Positions 42,501-53,035 are shown, counted from the stretch's first letter. The stretch is DNA of 64,000 nucleotides from Symsagittifera roscoffensis (GCF_963678635.1 NC_087071.1:43883095-43947094), one strand, 5' to 3'. Notes: a model not told the origin generated them from the sequence alone. A program made the numbers and translations.

Positions 42501-45500
42501 TGTCCAAATGCATTAAAGTGAACTCTGATGGTTCACTCAAATTTCTTATTACCTGGTGTCCAGCCACTGAGATTATCGACTGTATCTTCTTTCCTTGCGG
42601 CGCCATGCCGAACCTCTTACCGGAGATCACTTTAAGTTTCATATCTAAACTGCTTGGTGTTTTCGTCTCCTCAAACTCCGTTGCCTCGAAGGTATTCAGT
42701 TGCTCCTGAAGCTTTTCATTTTCCAGTTCAAGTTTCACTTTTTGTTCGATCTCTTTCGTTACCAATTCCTGCTGTACTCTATTTAGAGCATCCTTTGCGG
42801 CTGCCTTATAATCGATCTTGAAGTCATCGGCCGCAGTTGCTGGTTCCGGTTCACGTGCTTCTTCTGTTACCGCTTGCATTTTCTTTGCCGCCAGCTCTTG
42901 AGGTTTGTCCTTCCTGCGTGCCTCTGCTTCGCTCAAGAGTCGAGCCTTGCTTGCTTTCACTCCTGACAAAGCTTCTTCATGCCTTGGATGCTTGATATCT
43001 GCCACTGCATCCCAGAATTTCGGACAATCTGATTTAAAATGACCTTCCAAGTTGCAAAAGAAACACCTCGGGCCGAATTTCGCAATTACTCCTCTCATGA
43101 AATCCTCATGGTCCAACTCTGACGCATCTTCGTCCTCGAGGCTAAAGCCTATTGCTTTCATGCCTTGTTTGTAAGCTGGGCATGCTGACACATGATGGTC
43201 TGTTGAACTGCAATTAGCACAAGAACGTCTCTTGTCCATATCATCCCTCGGCTTGTACCAATTGTTCCCTTGGTTAGCTGGTCCGTTGTTAAAATTGCCA
43301 TAATTGTTCTTGTAATATCCAGATCTCGAAGGAGGTTTCAACAAAAGATACTCTTTTGATTTGAGCCTCAACTCCTCCGGTGTTGGCGCATTAGTTGATA
43401 GTGGTGTGTAATGCGTTGCTAGCATCGTACGAAGTTCATCATTTTTCACACCATCGATGAATTTTGAGGCTACGGCCAGGTTCATCCTTCGGTTTGACTC
43501 ATCCGGTTGGCTGCGTCTTCTCAGCATTTCCAAATCATCGAGAAACTTGTCTATTGTTTCATCTTCTCGTTGCCTCCGTTTCTCGAAGCGCATCATCGCC
43601 TGGTGCCCCTGCACCCCTGATCCGAAACGGTTTAACAAGATTTCGAAGATTTTCTCAGCAGTGTCACGTTGATACTGTTTCTTAGCCATGACACAGTTCA
43701 GGGCTGTCCCTTCTAAGTTGCTGGTGAGCGCGCTGCATTCCTGTCTCTCCGACAAGTCCTCTTCCTCGAAATGCAGCTTCATTACCTCTATCCAGGTATC
43801 AATACAGCCATCAGATTCGTCCTTGTAGCATCTTGGCTTCTTAAAGACTCTTCTGGACTTTTCACTGCGTTCATTGGTTCTAGATAACCGCGTCAGGAAT
43901 GTCTCCAAAGACCTGTTCAGGGGTTCAAATGCTGTGGCCATTGCCGTAGCATCCCTTGAGAGTCCCGCTTGAGTGTCCTCACACCTTGTCAAAGGCTCTG
44001 TGTGCGGTGCATCCCTGCAATCCGAATCACCATGAGCGTTTCCCGCTTGGCCCATGTGACTCCTCCTCGGGCTTGTATGCCCCATGTTGCCAGAATCGCT
44101 TCTCCCAGTCGCATGTGTGCTTTGCGTTGGTCGTTCGTTCGAGGTTTGTCTGTTCCCCGTTGAACTCGCTCTACTGTTCGGGCCCCATGCTGTATTACCC
44201 CTTGTGGCATAGCCTGATGAACTGCCCCTGCCTCTAGTGGATCCATTTGTCTTCCTCCTTTGATGTTCATTGAAGTTCACCCTCGGTTCCCTGCTGGGAC
44301 CTCCCGAGTTCGGCTCTCCTTCTTTTGGTCCACTCTTGCTGCTTAGTAGCCCGTCCAACCTATCCATGATAGCCTGCGTTCGCCTCTCCATCATCGCGTC
44401 TATCTTTGTGTCAAGAGACCCAAGAGACTGCTCTTGCTGAATTCTTAACTTCTCCATGTCGGCTCTTAAGCGTAACTCCCTCTGTTCCGCCTCTCTTGTC
44501 ATTCGCGACAAGTTCCTCGTCATATGTTCGTCCGTTCTTTCTTTCAAGCGTTTTTCGCTTCTGCCAACTTCTTGTCTGTTGCGGTTTATTTCTTCCCGCA
44601 GACTTTCTCTTTCAATGTGAACTGCTCTTTCTAGTTCACTCATCCTTATCGACATCTGTTCATTTTGTTCTCCTAAACTGCCCACTATGTTGTTTAAGGC
44701 TTCTTCTAGTGCTGCCCCGTTATCCACGAGTGGCGTCACTAGTGGCGGTGTAACCCTGTCGGAGCCAGGTAACTTCGTGCTTGTCGAGATCCGGGCCTTG
44801 ACTCTGTGCTTCAACGTCTTTTCATTATTTATTTCAGGATCCATTAACGCATTGCCGAGCCCTCTGGTTCTATTCTCTTCAGGTTGTGGCTCCGAACTTG
44901 TCCTAATCGCGAAGTCCTTTGACTGGCCCGGTGTGTTTGCCTCCTTACTTATCGTTGTCACTACACCAAATTTGTCCATGGTTCCAGTCTCTCTTCCGAC
45001 GTGTGCCTCACTCTCCTGGATCGAACTATTGAGACTGACTTGAGATCCAAAGTCCCCTTGCTCCTCTTCATCCTCTTCCTCCTGGGACTCACCGTCATTT
45101 CCTGCTCCTCCTCCCATGCTGAATGGAAAGATGTTTCCGAAGGTGTTCTTCATTCTTTCTGAGAATGATGATGACGTTGTTTGTTTCCCCGTTCCGCCTG
45201 CCATCATAGTGTTGTCTGTCGGAGATCTTCTAGTCGCCGTTACTTCAGTTGAGATGTCGGACAGTTCCGACATCTCCTCTCGATCCAATGTCCCGGTGGA
45301 AGTGGCAAAATCATGGCCTTGTTCTACCGGGGTTGATTCACTCGCCAGCCTTCTGCCTCTTCCTTCCAATCCATTTACTCCCTGGTTGTCGTTCATGGTA
45401 TGGTCCGTATTGACCTCCACTTCTAATAGTTCTCTTCGCTCTTCTGAGGTCTTCTGACTTCTCGTTTCAACCATTCTGCCTGAAACCGTCCCCCTTTTGT

Positions 45501-45621
45501 CAGACCGGGATCGCTTGATCCAATCCACAAAAGGATCGGTCATCGTTTTTCTTTGCTTTTCAGGTATGAATTTCCTAGAGCTATTACCTCGTTTTGGTAT
45601 CCTCGACTTGTCTAAACTCAT
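39568..45621 (-). CDS. gag-pol: ORF A, gag-protease-reverse transcriptase-RNase H polyprotein (2017 aa)
   Basis: ATG at 45621. A long Ser/Thr/Glu-rich N-terminus is followed by a coiled coil (about 305-425), a low-complexity Gly/Arg/Ser stretch, and a Ty3-type gag core (about 598-760, with IEVMKLHFEEEDLSERQ). Two CCHC knuckles follow (801-814 and 853-866). The retropepsin has DTG at 1160-1162 with a GRDF block downstream. RT follows, with LRFCCDFRYLN, MPFGLCNATATFQ and YVDD at 1645-1648. RNase H has DTDAS at 1793 and HQNADSLS near 1904. Gag and pol are fused in one frame, whereas most Ty3 elements separate them. The gag part is unusually long. The protein presumably builds the particle and copies the RNA. 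It ends in TAATG, coupling it to ORF B. No broken catalytic residue was seen. Confidence 0.95.
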   Translation of the reverse strand: MSLDKSRIPKRGNSSRKFIPEKQRKTMTDPFVDWIKRSRSDKRGTVSGRMVETRSQKTSEERRELLEVEVNTDHTMNDNQGVNGLEGRGRRLASESTPVEQGHDFATSTGTLDREEMSELSDISTEVTATRRSPTDNTMMAGGTGKQTTSSSFSERMKNTFGNIFPFSMGGGAGNDGESQEEEDEEEQGDFGSQVSLNSSIQESEAHVGRETGTMDKFGVVTTISKEANTPGQSKDFAIRTSSEPQPEENRTRGLGNALMDPEINNEKTLKHRVKARISTSTKLPGSDRVTPPLVTPLVDNGAALEEALNNIVGSLGEQNEQMSIRMSELERAVHIERESLREEINRNRQEVGRSEKRLKERTDEHMTRNLSRMTREAEQRELRLRADMEKLRIQQEQSLGSLDTKIDAMMERRTQAIMDRLDGLLSSKSGPKEGEPNSGGPSREPRVNFNEHQRRKTNGSTRGRGSSSGYATRGNTAWGPNSRASSTGNRQTSNERPTQSTHATGRSDSGNMGHTSPRRSHMGQAGNAHGDSDCRDAPHTEPLTRCEDTQAGLSRDATAMATAFEPLNRSLETFLTRLSRTNERSEKSRRVFKKPRCYKDESDGCIDTWIEVMKLHFEEEDLSERQECSALTSNLEGTALNCVMAKKQYQRDTAEKIFEILLNRFGSGVQGHQAMMRFEKRRQREDETIDKFLDDLEMLRRRSQPDESNRRMNLAVASKFIDGVKNDELRTMLATHYTPLSTNAPTPEELRLKSKEYLLLKPPSRSGYYKNNYGNFNNGPANQGNNWYKPRDDMDKRRSCANCSSTDHHVSACPAYKQGMKAIGFSLEDEDASELDHEDFMRGVIAKFGPRCFFCNLEGHFKSDCPKFWDAVADIKHPRHEEALSGVKASKARLLSEAEARRKDKPQELAAKKMQAVTEEAREPEPATAADDFKIDYKAAAKDALNRVQQELVTKEIEQKVKLELENEKLQEQLNTFEATEFEETKTPSSLDMKLKVISGKRFGMAPQGKKIQSIISVAGHQVIRNLSEPSEFTLMHLDTYADYLRQVEPRTESRAVRALLTTGGPRMKKLHGRYLEVYGPYQIMLNVDGISIYTRTYITTDDDQMGQIYLGEEELKVRRIGHDAMMEQDAVHIGYEADVTAHLLDTNGTKIGVTGLLDTGAVVSVMPIKTWERMGFTREDLIPTNLRLAAANRGAIYVAGRTPVTVLHMGGRNLWMSFLVVENLEDADQFILGRDFVRNFDVMIDLNNGLIRIRNPDQKYVKRPVNRIITDENKVPVFLDRKVKLQPGQAVVAIFRMRNLNSLSDSKQVCLVPNPNSQSSVILGRSFSVARNGLCVSVLLNTLDTTVSIQRGKKLGYALPMRTDYEETQNLKKYSVKDCPYHANKDKILKRINELKSIRKLFSMKSETDDGLSSCSNFPERPSSYELDSDKPVLPEIEHLKGKIDEGDFEKLRDLLDRNAEVFSKHKADIGCCNFVEHEIELEEGAVPHREGARRMTPHKSEACRAEIEMLLEYDMIEPSKSPWACGVVMAKKKGGQLRFCCDFRYLNAVTIKDAYPIPRIDESLSKLGDAKFFTTLDLGSAFWQVPLRKKDREKTGFACELGLYQWKRMPFGLCNATATFQRLMAQALTGVTKKYGNLLMCYVDDVVIATPTLEDHIDRLDEVFGCMKRAGLKCKPSKCEILRDSIKYLGRMVDRHGVRPDPEAVEAVLTWKAPRTDTQLMSFLGFANYYREFIKGYADKVYPMQKLMRNKGKKFEWNDEAQVAFENIKRELCEAPVLGMPTEKGMYVLDTDASVVAISGILHQEQEWNGRTVLRPIAYGSKVLSDTEMKYGAPKAEMFAVVTFVEKYRAYLGSAPFKLRVDNRALSWLKTYSMDQSYIGRWIVRLDGYHMIIEHRMRDKHQNADSLSKKTEFYERLEQKQANQAEVKEGFSFLDKETYEALPLTRWLDKSGHPIPGHPELPVEKAAEIKILSKEDPVPLDLLLRSNLVQQELSRMNINSLSHYWIKRCKSHHK

Positions 45622-46398
45622 TCTTTATTTGTCACTTTCCTATGCCTACTCTTGACTCAATTGCTAGAGACCTTATAGTTTTATTAACAAAAATAATGAC
45701 ACAACACAATAAATTTCACCAGATTCTATTAAATAGTGACCACGAATCCCTGTATGTTGTCAGAGTACAGTTTGTATAAAATTTATTCACACTAGCCGAT
45801 TATCGGTCCAAAGATCTGGAAACTAGCACAATATGATGTTATCAGTCAATTTAAAAGATAGTGTAGTCACTACCCAATCAAGCACAGTTTAGGTTGATTT
45901 AAAATCCAAAACAAAAAATATATATTGACACAATATGAATGTATATATAAAAAAACGTATGTGTCTTGTACTCTTAGTCGGTCGCAGTACAATAGTCGAA
46001 CCTGTCTTTTAAAGAAAAAGCTTTCCCTGCTTGGTGCTGCACCAAACAGACAAAACTTTGAAGGCAGTAATTTTCTCAAGTGGGCGTCTATTGCACCCAC
46101 CGAGTACTGTGTTACCTATCTGCCTTCGGACTGCCCGAGCTAGACCTACTAAAATCCTCAGGGCAGTCACTTTCCCCAAAAACGTATTATGTTTCAATCC
46201 ACACCAATGAGTCACGCTCTTTTTAATTTAGACTTAGTGTCGCGAATATCCGAGTTCGGACCTGTTTTGTATTAGTCTGGTTCTTTTTGAGAGGCAAGTT
46301 ACCAGTGCAGTCACTGATACCTAGCCTGTGTATTAATAACCTAATACCTCTCGCTTTTTAGTCTTTCTTTCGTTTACCTAAGTCCTTAATAAAATAAT

Positions 46399-48411
46399 AC
46401 CCCTCCGGATTGGCACAAATAGGACCCTTCCGGACTGTCAGAATATGGACCCCTCCGGATTTGGACCCCTCCGAATTAGCAACTATAAGACCCTTCCGGA
46501 TTCGGACCCCTCCGGTTTTGTGGAAAGTAGACCCCTCCGGATTCGGACCCCTCTGACTTTGAAAAATTTCGACCCCTCCGGATTGGGAGCCCTTAGCTCT
46601 GTCAAAGTAGCTTTCCGTAGTTTTCTTAATTTCAGCTTATACCCCTCCGGATACTTTCTGCGTTGCTTTTATGCTGTTTGAATTAACTGGGAAGGGTATA
46701 GGTTCCTTTCCTAGACCCCTCCGGGTTGAAGTTAAGGCACTTATTTGACAATTCACACTAACGGTGAAGGGTCTTATCACCTGCCTAATTTCGACTGTAT
46801 TATGGCTGTCTTGTGCCTTCAGCCCTCCCTCTTTGTCTAGAACTGTCCTAAGTTACTTAGTTCAATCGCTATCAACTTTTGGTAGAGGTATAAGGGTTTT
46901 TCAGAAAAATTTATAAAACGTGAAGGGTGTACCCCTCCGGATTTGTGTAATTTGCTAAAAACAATCTCAAAAAATTTTCTCGCTCGCTTTTCCGAAAAAT
47001 TTCTGATCCTATTAGTAAGCTCAGCTAATTTCTGATCTATTGGTACCAAGATCAACTCGATATGATCAGTAGTTCCAAAGTTATTAACCAAAACGTCTTT
47101 TTTCGAACTCAAAAAATTTTCTCTCTTATAGGTTCCGCCTAACTTTTTCCGCAAATCTGGTCCTTTCGACCTAAAAATTATTGATCCGAGCTCAGAAGGC
47201 CTATACTCTTCTAGTTCAATGCAAAAGACCCGATCTAAAACGCTATTGTAGAAAAAATTTGCGAAAAACTATGCTACCTGGACCCCTCCGGATTGATGAA
47301 TCCACCAAATCAAACACGTTATGTTCGATTTCTCTGCAACCCGGAAGGCTTTCGGGTAGCGGATTTTAAGACTTGTAGATTCACTAGTGGACGTTGTCCG
47401 AACAACTATTTTTACTGTCCTACCTCAAAAATTTCAAAAAATTTTCTAAATTTTTAGTGTTTCTTACTATCAAAAATTGGGAAAATTTGGTTTTTGGTAC
47501 CAAACTAGTTCCAACCACTTCCGAACTAAAGTTAACCGGTTCTACTTATTACAGTAGTGCAGTTACGATGTAACACACTAACTTAGCGCTTTTTTCCGTT
47601 TCAAAAAATATCGATACCTCAAAAATCGCGACTTGTGGGGGGATCAAAATATCGCTATTTTGACCCTAAAAACCGGTCTGTTTTCGTTGTTTTTCACTGA
47701 AAAACGATATATGACTATTAATATAGGCTATATGAATAATAATATTAGTAATACTATACCCCTCCGGGTTTGTTTATTATCCGAATTAAGGTGCTTAACT
47801 CGGATATTCGCAGTTCGGTGAAGGGTCACTACAGTGCAGCACTGTCGAGCCCCCCACAGATTACTATCTTACTTTTTAAACCAAAAGGGATACAAAGCTT
47901 GTTAACGATACCCAACAGTCGATTGTTGTTGTCGTTGAGCCCCTTCTTGTTGCTCCTTGAACTGCTTGCCGGATCGGTCTTCACCCAAGACCCTTCCGAA
48001 TTGAGCGCAAATCAGCTGACCCTTCCGGATTGAGCGCAATTTATCATTAACGTGCTTAAATGCTCAAATAACCCTACAGTACAAGCCTCACAAACGGGCT
48101 ACAAAATTGATCGTAACGATCCTGACTGATATAAATGCCTGTAACAACAATATATCTATCAACAACAAACGGGGGGGTTGAATCACATCTTGTATGGGGG
48201 GACGATTTCTACTGATTTTTTACTGTCGAGCCCCCCACAGATTACTATCTTACTTTTTAAACCAAAAGGGATACAAAGCTTGTTAACGATACCCAACAGT
48301 CGATTGTTGTTGTCGTTGAGCCCCTTCTTGTTGCTCCTTGAACTGCTTGCCGGATCGGTCTTCACCCAAGACCCTTCCGAATTGAGCGCAAATCAGCAGA
48401 CCCTTCCGGAT
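46399..48411 (-). repeat. cluster of about 18 GACCC(C/T)TCCGGAT motifs
   Basis: ACCCCTCCGGAT or one-base variants occur at 46399, 46449, 46465, 46490, 46506, 46531, 46547, 46572, 46641, 46715, 46931 and 47282, near 47758, and twice in each half of the tandem duplication. On the transcript strand the motif reads ATCCGGAGGGGT. The spacing is irregular, so this is not a simple tandem repeat. Related half sites are found in the LTR palindrome. Confidence 0.8.
47841..48221 (-). repeat. leader tandem duplication, copy 1 (381 bp)
   Basis: Repeated with few differences at 48222-48603. Each copy carries two of the CCTTCCGGAT-type motifs and ends in actgatttttta. Confidence 0.9.
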
Positions 48412-48603
48412 TGAGCGCAATTTATCATTAACGTGCTTAAATGCTCAAATAACCCTACAGTACAAGCCTCACAAACGGGCCACAAAATTGATCGTAACAA
48501 TCCTGACTGATATAAATGCCTGTAACAACAATATATCTATCAACAACAAACGGGAGGGTCGGATCACATCTTGTCTGGGGGGATGATTTCTACTGATTTT
48601 TTA
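48222..48603 (-). repeat. leader tandem duplication, copy 2
   Basis: Second copy of 47841-48221, ending in a poly-T run. Only a handful of base differences, so the duplication is recent. Confidence 0.9.
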
Positions 48604-48949
48604 CTTTTTTTTTTTATTGTTTTTGGTTTTTTCGGTTATTTTTTTATGTTTTTTGTTTTTCTTGGGTACTATACTACTTTTTGTTTGGTTCTGCTGATAT
48701 CTTTAAGTGTTTTTGGTCACAAACCACTCAGGGGATGAGGGGTTCATGATTCCCCCACCCTTCCTGGTTCGTGAATTTTCGGTCTTAACTAGGTTAAAAA
48801 ACTATTCACGGTAATCCGGAAGGCTTCCGCGTTCCGAACTACCCTTCCGCCCCGGCAGTTTAGGCCTATTAAGGGCGTTAATGTGAGCATCCGCTCGGCG
48901 TGGAGTGCTCGTTAACGGTTCCGCCGGTCATGATGTTATGAAAGAATAA

Positions 48950-48964
48950 CACCCAGGAGCGCCA
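48950..48964 (-). other. primer binding site
   Basis: Reads TGGCGCTCCTGGGTG on the minus strand, 12 nt inside the 5' LTR. It begins with the TGG expected opposite a tRNA CCA end. The same 15-mer occurs at the same distance next to LTR B (57742-57756). The implied tRNA 3' end is CACCCAGGAGCGCCA; I cannot assign the isoacceptor. Confidence 0.75.
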
Positions 48965-48976
48965 TAAAAACATACA

Positions 48977-49897
48977 TGTAACATTCGCCCGGAAGATACA
49001 TATCGACGGATAACAAAACTAAGTCTTAAGACGACTGCCTAGCGTCTAAACAGAGCTTTGCATGTTTTTCACCGTCTCTACCAAGCCAGTACTTTTCGGT
49101 GGTCTTTCTTACATCAGGCTGACAAAAACGTTACTGTTCTCCGGCTTCGACCAGAACGCTCAAATTAACTGAATTACATGCAAAATTAGTGAACTCATGG
49201 CTGGGTCTCTGTATCCCCAGACCACGAGGTCACTCCTAAAAACAGGGCTGCTACTTATCATATTACTATTGTTTTTGTTCAGTAGATAAAAATCATCATC
49301 TCCATCGAAGATGGATCAACCCTTTCCCCCCAACTCCTAGCACCTCATCCTTGTCAAAACTAATCAAAATATCAGTTAAATTCAAGTCAGGACATGACAG
49401 GATGCTAAAATTCAATACAAGTTCATAAAAGTTCCCGTCCCGAGACCCTTCCGGATTCTTGAATCCGGCGAATCAAGCTCCTTAACCTCAGGTTCACGCT
49501 AACTCGGAGGGCTGGTTTTTACCCTTCACCGCTGTTCGCAACGGCCTTGCAACTATTGTAACAGCACAATAGTTGCAACTCGGAACGTCCTCTGCTGTTC
49601 GGCAGTTCGTTGTTGTTTTCCAGTCCCGATTCCCGCACCGTTCGCAATCGCAGATAAAGTTGTTCTGTTTCTTTCTGCTATTTTAGCCAAAATGGCCGTT
49701 TTAACATTTCTCAGAAATGTTACGTCATCACTTCGAAAATTTAAAATTTAGAATTCCAGAATCTTCTAGCCTTCACCGTTTGGCCAATCATTCAAATAAC
49801 GTCCTTATCCGTTCTAAATCGCCAATCCGGAAGGTTCACTGCTAAAATCCTGAATTCTGCAGAGACTGCATTTTGGCCATTCTGGTCGAATGTCACA
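48977..49897 (-). repeat. 5' LTR of the giant element
   Basis: 921 bp with TG...CA ends when read on the minus strand (TGTGACATTCG to CGAATGTTACA). Carries the same stem-loop and palindrome as the 3' LTR. The promoter would lie here; I could not identify a TATA box or polyadenylation signal with confidence. Confidence 0.95.
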
Positions 49898-51200
49898 AAC
49901 GTAAAAAATTTCTTTTTGTCAACTTCACTTCTTTTGCTGTACTATTTTCAGTATCCGACAATTTGCTCTAGTGGCTGCTCTCACTTCATGTCGTTTTTTG
50001 TTGTAATTAATGTAGTTAACTGTTTTTCCAGACCTACAAAACTTGTTCCAAGCTTCCTTTTTTTAAATTCATTGTTTCTTTTACTAATCTCGAGAGGATG
50101 AATCTTCATGTTAATCGGTTTAGATTTGACAGCGCTGTATATTTCTTTGTTAGTCGGGTTAGCTCGTGCCGCATGTTGTGTTGTTTGCTTTTTCATTTTT
50201 AATTTCGGTAATTTATTTTCGCATCTCATCGTGATCTCACTTTGCGCAATTTTATCGACGTATTCTTTTAACATTGGTGCAATTGATTTCTAACTTTTTT
50301 TTTCTATGAGAACAGGGTCATTTTGACTAATGGTTTGTTTAATTTTGAATTCGCGTTGACCGGCATCGGCTAACGGTTTCATGAATTTATGGTTGATCTC
50401 CTGTTTGTATAGAGTTCTTTTCAACATCGATACTTTTGGTTGGTAACTCTGTTTCTATAAAAACATGGTTACTTTGACCAAAAGCGTGGCTGAATTTTGG
50501 ATCGCGTAGACCGGCATCAGTTAGTACCTTTTGAAGAAGTTGCGAATTATCTCCTGCTTGTAACAAGTTTTTATTTTAAAATTGATGCGAATGATTGGTA
50601 ACTTTTTTTTCTGTAAGAACATGGGCACTTAGACAAAGGGCTGGTTTTTTTTGATTGCGTAGACCGGCATAGTTTACGATATCAAGAAGTTAATGTTTAT
50701 CTCCTGCTGTGATGCGAGTTGGCTTGCTGATATGTTGAATAAGGAATTAATCTCGAACTGCTTCCAGAACTTTGAACTCTTTGATTTCGTCATTCCCTAG
50801 TTGTGCTCATTTCGTTCCTGTATATCGAGGGTAAATTTGTATCACCAAAAATAACAATGAACTTCTGCGTATAATTTTTACAGATATCGAAAATCGATCG
50901 ATACAAAAAATTATCGCTCAAGCCGAAAGGTTTTGGGCTCCAGTAGATTGTCGCATACCATCATTTTTGGATGTCGGTTTGTTGTTGTCGCATCGAGTAG
51001 TAAATAAATTCAATTATATTTTTGAAAATTATAACGTCGTCCGTTGTCACTTGAATTCTTTCCGATTGAGTCGAGTTTGTAGTTCTTATTTTTGTGCCGA
51101 GCTGGGTTCCAAATAGTCTTTATGTTTTTTGCTTTTGCTTTAACTAAAGCCATTACATCGAGTGGGTAACTTATATAATCATTTAAATTTATCAACTTCT
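49898..51200 (-). pseudogene. LINE endonuclease and linker, 5' half of the interrupted LINE
   Basis: At 50790-51000 the minus strand reads KPTSKNDGMRQSTGAQNLSA and, in another frame, FIVIFGDTNLPSIYRN, which resembles the APE-endonuclease GDFN-P-I block. The 97-codon frame at 49981-50274 is basic and helical, like the endonuclease-RT linker of CR1/jockey LINEs. The RT continues at 24916 on the other side of the LTR element. Confidence 0.55.
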
Positions 51201-51860
51201 GATGTTTTTCTTGTGTAAGTGTGTCAACGTTCGTGTACCAGAACTATAATTTTCCAGCCTCTCTGCTTTTTGAAAATTTGCAATCCACAAAGCAGATGCA
51301 AAAAAGTACCTTAATCTTGATTTTTCAAATTTTTTGCTCTTGTAATTTTTGGTTTCAAACTTTTTCTTTTTCCTTCAAACTTCGGTTGGGACTGATCTCG
51401 AGGTCTGAATTTCAGCCAGTTGGTCATATGAAAGCAGAGTTGGTCAGAGTTGAGTCGAGTTTGTAGTTCTTATTTTTGTGCCGAGCTGGGTTCCAAATAG
51501 TCTTTATGTTTTTTGCTTTTGCTTTAACTAAAGCCATTACATCGAGTGGGTAACTTATATAATCATTTAATTTTATCAATTTCTGATGTTTTTCTTGTGT
51601 AAGTGTGTCAACGTTCGTGTACCAGAACTATAATTTTCCAGCCTCTCTGCTTTTCGAAAATTTGCAATCCACAAAGCAGATGCAAAAAGTTACCCTAATC
51701 TTGATTTTTCAAATTTTTTGCTCTTGTAATTTTTGGTTTCACACTTTTTCTTTTTCCTTCAAACTTCGATTGGGACTGATCTCGAGGTCTGAATTTCAGC
51801 CAGTTGGTAATATGAAAGCAGAGTTGGTCATTTGGAACTAATCTCGAGGTTTGAATTTCA
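51035..51860. repeat. 384-bp tandem duplication
   Basis: The block from gagtcgagtttgtagttctt through the tcagccagttggtcatatg region is repeated once with offset 384 bp. The related frames (81 and 78 codons) are remnants of the repeated DNA rather than genes. Confidence 0.8.
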
Positions 51861-53035
51861 GCCAGTTGGACGCATGAAAGCATATATTATGTGCCAGTGG
51901 GTCATATGAAAGCAGCTTTTTTGATTTTTTCTGCATAAGGAAATTTTGAAATCTTTGAAGTGACTCCGTCATGTTCAAGTTTTCAGCAAAAATTGAGACA
52001 GAAAGTCAGAAAATCAGAACAGCCGAAATCACAATTGCGGGAAAACTGACGAAAAATCAGTCAAAAGTCAAAACGTGAATCGCAACTTGACGAAAAACAA
52101 TCAACTTGAGTAGAGCGTCTTGTTCCTGATAGAGAGAAACAAAAAAAATTCGCGAGTGCTATAGAGAAAGATGAACCATGATTGGCAAGTTTGCCAACTC
52201 AAACGACTTAATAGTCCAAATTTTATTGAAAGTTTCTAGAGTTAAACTTGTTATTTAATTCAAACTTCTACACTTATAAGAGTTATATTACTTGATAATG
52301 TCTGACACTAGTTCCAGAGTGGTTGGCTTGTTGTGAACACTTGAATTTATTGGAGTGCGTTTTACACGGTAATGCTGAGGTGGGGCGAGACTTAGGTTGA
52401 AACATCTGATATATATCAAATGTCTACTGTCCAAGAAAAACTCTTGAGGTTCCAGCCCTGTTTTTTAAGCCGTTCGCTTGTTTTAGATGCTTATATGCCT
52501 ACCCATGGGAGCCTACTAAATTCATCTATTTTGGTAGTAGCCGTGTGCCAGCCGGTCATTTCTGGAAGCTTAGCCTTGTTTTGGGATAAAAAGTAAATTT
52601 TCAAACATTCGAATTGACCCTGTCATATTCAAGTTTCTCGCGACAACTGAAAATACAAAATAAATTAGATCAGAAGATTTTAGACATTTTTGCGGGAAAG
52701 TCGATAGAAATCACTAGAGCAAAGTTGCTATTCGCAGTTTTACAAGAATCTTCAGTACGAGTTAAGTTGTTTTGTTCCTGATAGAGAGAATCGAGAATTC
52801 GAAAAAGAGTGGAATTGATTGGTAGAAAAGGAAACTCGACTGGGAAGGTGGACAGTCGAAGCTGCTCAATGGTGCAGGGAACAAAACTTTTTGAGCAAAA
52901 CAAAATTACTAAAATTTTCTTTGAGTTATCTTAGTTACATCCAGTGGGTGCTTTATGTGCCAGTCGGTCATATTTGGTCATATTTTCGAGAAACACGATT
53001 TTGGAAAGAATGAGAGGACTTTAATTTTTTAAGAC
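51861..53035. repeat. dispersed repeat X, copy 1
   Basis: Shares long blocks with 54430-55540 (ttcagcaaaaattgagacag, ctagagttaaacttgttatt, gttccagccctgtttttta and others). AT-rich, with no protein-like frame. Confidence 0.7.

Larger units (their letters stand above)
45622..48976 (-). other. 3.4-kb leader (5' untranslated region) of the giant element
   Basis: Lies between the PBS and the gag ATG. No long frame is present. It holds the motif cluster at 46399-48411 and the tandem duplication at 47841-48603. Packaging and translation-control signals would be expected here. Many short upstream frames imply that ribosomes reach gag by internal entry, shunting or splicing. Confidence 0.75.
24917..49897 (-). 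mobile_element. giant Ty3/gypsy-type LTR retroelement, 24,981 bp
   Basis: Bounded by two 921-bp LTRs, with a tRNA primer site next to the right (5') LTR and a purine tract next to the left (3') LTR. The order, 5' to 3' on the minus strand, is a 3.4-kb leader, gag-PR-RT-RH, INT plus a macrodomain-like segment, ORF3 with SGNH hydrolase, ORF4 and ORF5. The order PR-RT-RH-INT and the integrase GPF module place it in the Ty3/gypsy (Metaviridae) clade. It is several times longer than the common 5-10 kb members. The LTRs are almost identical, so insertion was recent. Confidence 0.95.

Noticed and set aside
48178..48414. 78-87-codon plus-strand frames with a hydrophobic leader in the duplicated leader segment
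   Set aside because: Antisense to the element transcript, and the similarity of the two frames is fully explained by the 381-bp duplication.
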